This document shows, in pieces, positions 62,056-64,000 of a stretch of DNA of 64,000 nucleotides. Position 1 is the first letter of the stretch. Every line of letters begins with the position of its first letter. A program made the position numbers and the translations under genes. Source of the DNA: JAEUHZ01 sp964552795 (GTDB taxonomy: Bacteria > Planctomycetota > UBA1135 > GCA-002686595); NCBI GenBank assembly GCA_964552795.1, contig CAZKIO010000014.1, forward strand, positions 1-64,000. Reading direction: 5' to 3'. A model generated the notes under the pieces. That model ran no database searches, was not told where the DNA came from, and was given only the letters and a program-made list of their open reading frames with translations.

Positions 62056-62872
62056 CCCGGCCGGCGATTTGCGCGAGCTCGAGGAGTGGTTCCAGGCCCT
62101 CGTCGTGCGCCCGAGCCTGCCGCGCGGCGCGCGCGGAGCGAGACCCCCATCCGCCGCGCGGCGCGTGCTGCCCTCGGCGACGCTGTCGCCGGACGAGCGC
62201 GTCGCGATCTACGCCCGGATGCACGCCGCGCGCCTCTTCGAGTGCCTCGCCGAGGACTACTCCGCGTTGCGCGCCGTCGCGGGCGAGGCGCTGTTCCGGC
62301 GCATCGTCGCGGGCTACCTCGCCGACCACCCGCCGGCCGGCTTCACGCTGAGCCTGCTGGGCCGCGCGCTGCCCGAATGGATCGCGGGACGCCGGTCGCT
62401 GCCGCGCCGGAGCCTGTTCGCCGACGTCGCGCGCGTGGAGGTCTCGATCACGCGCGTGTTCGACGCGCCGCGCGAGGATCCGCTCGCGCCCGCCGACCTC
62501 GCCGCGCTGCCGCCCGAGGCCTGGACCGCGCCCAGGCCGCGCCTGATCGGCGCGCTGGAGTTGCTGGAGTGCTCGCACCGCGCCAACGCGATCGTGCGGG
62601 CCGCGCGCCACGGCGAGCCGCTTCCGCCGTTGTCGCGCAAGCGCACGTGGACGGTCGTGTGGCGCAAGGAGCACGTCGTGTGGCGCCAGGACCTGGACCG
62701 CATCGCTTTCACGATCCTGCGAGCGCTGCAGCAGGGGCGTTCGCTGGCCGAGGCCGTCGTCGCCGGCGAGGCTGCGCACGCGGGCAGCGCGGACGCCCTG
62801 CAGGCGATCGTCGCGCGTTCGTTCCAGGAGTGGGCGGCCGAGGGCTTCTTCGCGGCGATCGAGCGCGGATGA
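62042..62872 (+). CDS. bufC: DUF2063 MNIO partner protein, BufC-like
   Basis: The 276-residue protein has the N-terminal DUF2063 domain (LRELEEWFQALVV, LSPDERVAIYARMHAARLFECLAEDYSALRAVAGEALFRRIVAGYLADHPPAGFTLSLLG). The C-terminal half (RLIGALELLECSHRANAIVRAAR, WTVVWRKEHVVWRQDLDRIAFTILRALQQG) resembles the winged-helix-like peptide-binding region of BufC/TglI partners. Those proteins present the precursor to the MNIO. Annotations of this family as DNA-binding are historical. It is coupled to the MNIO gene by overlap. Confidence 0.85.
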   Translation: MPHADPAGDLRELEEWFQALVVRPSLPRGARGARPPSAARRVLPSATLSPDERVAIYARMHAARLFECLAEDYSALRAVAGEALFRRIVAGYLADHPPAGFTLSLLGRALPEWIAGRRSLPRRSLFADVARVEVSITRVFDAPREDPLAPADLAALPPEAWTAPRPRLIGALELLECSHRANAIVRAARHGEPLPPLSRKRTWTVVWRKEHVVWRQDLDRIAFTILRALQQGRSLAEAVVAGEAAHAGSADALQAIVARSFQEWAAEGFFAAIERG

Positions 62873-62906
62873 GCGGTGCGGGGCCCGCCGCGCTATCCTC
62901 GGAGCG

Positions 62907-63230
62907 ATGGAACGCCAGGAGTACCTGCGGCTCGCCGACGAATGCCTCGATCGCGTCGCGCGCTGGGGCGACGGCTTCGACCCCGACGAGCTCGAGGTCA
63001 CGGCCACGGACGGCGTCGTCACGCTGGAGTTCGCCGACCGCACGCGCTTCGTGCTGAACCGCCAGACCGCCGCCAACCAGATGTGGTTCGCGGCGCAGGC
63101 GCGCGCGTGGCACTACGACTGGAATCCCGGGCGCAAGGCGTGGCTCGACGACAAGGACGGCCACGAGCTGTTCGGCCGCATCGAGCAATGCGTCGCCGAG
63201 CGCGGCGTCGCGGCGCGGCCGCTCGCGTAG
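62907..63230 (+). CDS. cyaY: Frataxin-like protein CyaY
   Basis: The 107-residue protein shows the frataxin fold. The acidic N-terminal helix (YLRLADECLDRVARWGDGFDPDELEV) is followed by GVVTLEFADRTRFVLNRQTAANQMWFAAQARAWHYDW and LDDKDGHELFGRIEQCVAE. The conserved region FxLNxQ...QxWxAa...HxxW is present. Frataxins bind iron and regulate Fe-S assembly. It starts 34 bp after the DUF2063 gene in the same direction, so it may be part of the MNIO operon and supply or buffer iron for it; that link is inference. Confidence 0.9.
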   Translation: MERQEYLRLADECLDRVARWGDGFDPDELEVTATDGVVTLEFADRTRFVLNRQTAANQMWFAAQARAWHYDWNPGRKAWLDDKDGHELFGRIEQCVAERGVAARPLA

Positions 63231-63240
63231 CGACCGCGGT

Positions 63241-64000
63241 TCAGCCGTCCTTCTTCTTCTTGCCCCCCAGCAGGCCGTCGAGCAGGTCCCCGACGCCCTT
63301 GCCGGCGGCCTTCTCCAGCGCCTTCTCGAGGAACTTGCCGCCCAGCGCGAGGCGCGGCTTGCGCCACGTGCCGTGGATCTCGATCGGCACCGCCGTGTCG
63401 GGCGGCAGGAACGAGCGCACGCGCTCGAGTTCCGCGTTGAACTTCTTGCCCAGCATCTCGAGCGGGATGTCGGTCGCGAAGCTCATCTCGCCGCTCTGGA
63501 GCTGTACCGATCCCTTGAGCACGAGTTCGCGGCCGCCGATCTTGATCGGCAGCCGGTCGTAGCGCGCGACGCCCTTGCGGATCGGCACCGTGAACGCGGG
63601 GAGGCGGATCTGCGCCTGCGTGCCCGCCAATCCGAGCGCGGCCAGCGCCGGCATGCCGCTCCAGTTGAGGCGCCCCAGGTCGACCTTGAGGTCGGCGTCG
63701 AGGTTCGCGACGTCGCCGTCGATCGGGAAGCTGAGCGAATCGGACTGCAGGAGGAACGGCACGAGGTCGACGCTCTGCTCCGCGGCCTCCAGGAAGCCCG
63801 CGGTCTGCGCGCCGCCCAAGAGCGGCATCAGCTTGACCACGATGCGGTCCATCACGATCGGACCGAGAGCCAGGCGCGCGTCCAGGCCGTCGACCTGGTC
63901 GATGCGCAGGCTTCCGGCGTCGAGGCGGCCCGCGCAGCGCACCGAGTGCTTGTCGCTGGTCAGCTTCCCGGCGAAGGCGCCGGCGTTCCTCGAGACCTGG
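63241..64000 (-). CDS. AsmA-like envelope protein, N-terminus beyond window edge
   Basis: The frame is open from the stop at 63241 to the window edge, so the start is missing (GTG 63942 lies inside the frame). The visible 252 residues are of the AsmA/DUF748-like C-terminal type: DQVDGLDARLALGPIVMDRI, DLDADLKVDLGRLNWSG, RLPAFTVPIRKGVARYDRLPIKIGGRELVLKGSVQL, FATDIPLEMLGKK, AVPIEIHGTWRKPRLALGGK. It ends in a Lys-rich GGKKKKDG. These proteins bridge or line the envelope. The complete protein may be long. Confidence 0.8.
   Translation of the reverse strand, partial: QVSRNAGAFAGKLTSDKHSVRCAGRLDAGSLRIDQVDGLDARLALGPIVMDRIVVKLMPLLGGAQTAGFLEAAEQSVDLVPFLLQSDSLSFPIDGDVANLDADLKVDLGRLNWSGMPALAALGLAGTQAQIRLPAFTVPIRKGVARYDRLPIKIGGRELVLKGSVQLQSGEMSFATDIPLEMLGKKFNAELERVRSFLPPDTAVPIEIHGTWRKPRLALGGKFLEKALEKAAGKGVGDLLDGLLGGKKKKDG

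Noticed and set aside
1..64000. tRNA, rRNA, IS element, integrase or prophage features
   Set aside because: Scanning by eye gave no cloverleaf with a TTCGANTC arm, no transposase or integrase motif and no terminal repeats; a tRNAscan or ISfinder run would settle it.

Overview
The window reads as a chromosomal segment of a high-G+C (about 70%, judged by eye) planctomycete, probably from one of the marine lineages rich in FG-GAP proteins. Four things suggest this. Several large secreted proteins end in the same Cys-rich domain of about 155 residues (YC.GDG..CPC...GLRC..FC..W.P). ECF sigma and Ser/Thr kinase genes are fused by overlap. There is a triplet of EutN/CcmL shell-vertex genes next to a class II aldolase, as in the PVM-type microcompartment loci. 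Many envelope proteins carry carboxypeptidase-regulatory-like domains. I saw no rRNA, tRNA, CRISPR array, IS element or phage gene. The assignment to Planctomycetota is an inference.

1-11.8 kb: secreted repeat proteins. These are two FG-GAP proteins (the first cut by the window edge, built of near-identical 147-bp repeats, with a 14-G tract just upstream of its start), a membrane protein, a propeller protein and a further protein with the shared C-terminal domain. Housekeeping genes lie between them: a DTW-domain tRNA-modification enzyme, rsmE, a RadC-like JAB protein and a very small membrane protein with a strong terminator. 11.8-18 kb: a CBS-domain protein, a DUF2459-like protein, a tightly overlapping operon of Ser/Thr kinase, CxxCxxCC protein and TPR/zinc-peptidase, a single-ring Clp-type ATPase and a SUI1 factor.

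18-24.4 kb: a chained operon of PpiC-type foldase, three bacterial-microcompartment vertex proteins, a class II aldolase and an SGNH hydrolase, then a large envelope protein. No hexameric shell gene is present. 24.4-34 kb: two more secreted proteins with the shared tail, a YugP-like peptidase, a MerR regulator with a C-terminal four-Cys site followed by a cysteine desulfurase, an unknown protein, a carboxypeptidase-regulatory-like protein and a SprT-like peptidase.

34-50.5 kb: a CpsD-like ATPase, a secreted alpha-helical protein, then a long + strand run. This run holds biotin carboxylase, two tandem alpha/beta-hydrolase lipoproteins, a YtrA-type GntR regulator with its ABC transporter, a carboxyltransferase, a lipoprotein, a biotin-carrier protein, an SDR epimerase, acpS and another envelope protein. 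The carboxylase, carrier and carboxyltransferase genes are separated but could together make an acyl-CoA carboxylase.

50.5-64 kb: an ECF sigma/Ser-Thr kinase pair divergent from a fungalysin-like peptidase with an inserted TolB-like propeller; a CoA-binding protein; nth; an antiporter fused to a PTS IIA domain; a TPR/zincin protein; and a bufferin-like RiPP operon. The operon has a lipoprotein precursor with four C-x5-C-x5-C repeats, an MNIO (DUF692) enzyme and its DUF2063 partner, followed by a frataxin gene. The window ends inside an AsmA-like gene. The bufferin-like operon is the strongest candidate for an undescribed system. The vertex-only microcompartment cluster and the shared C-terminal domain come next.
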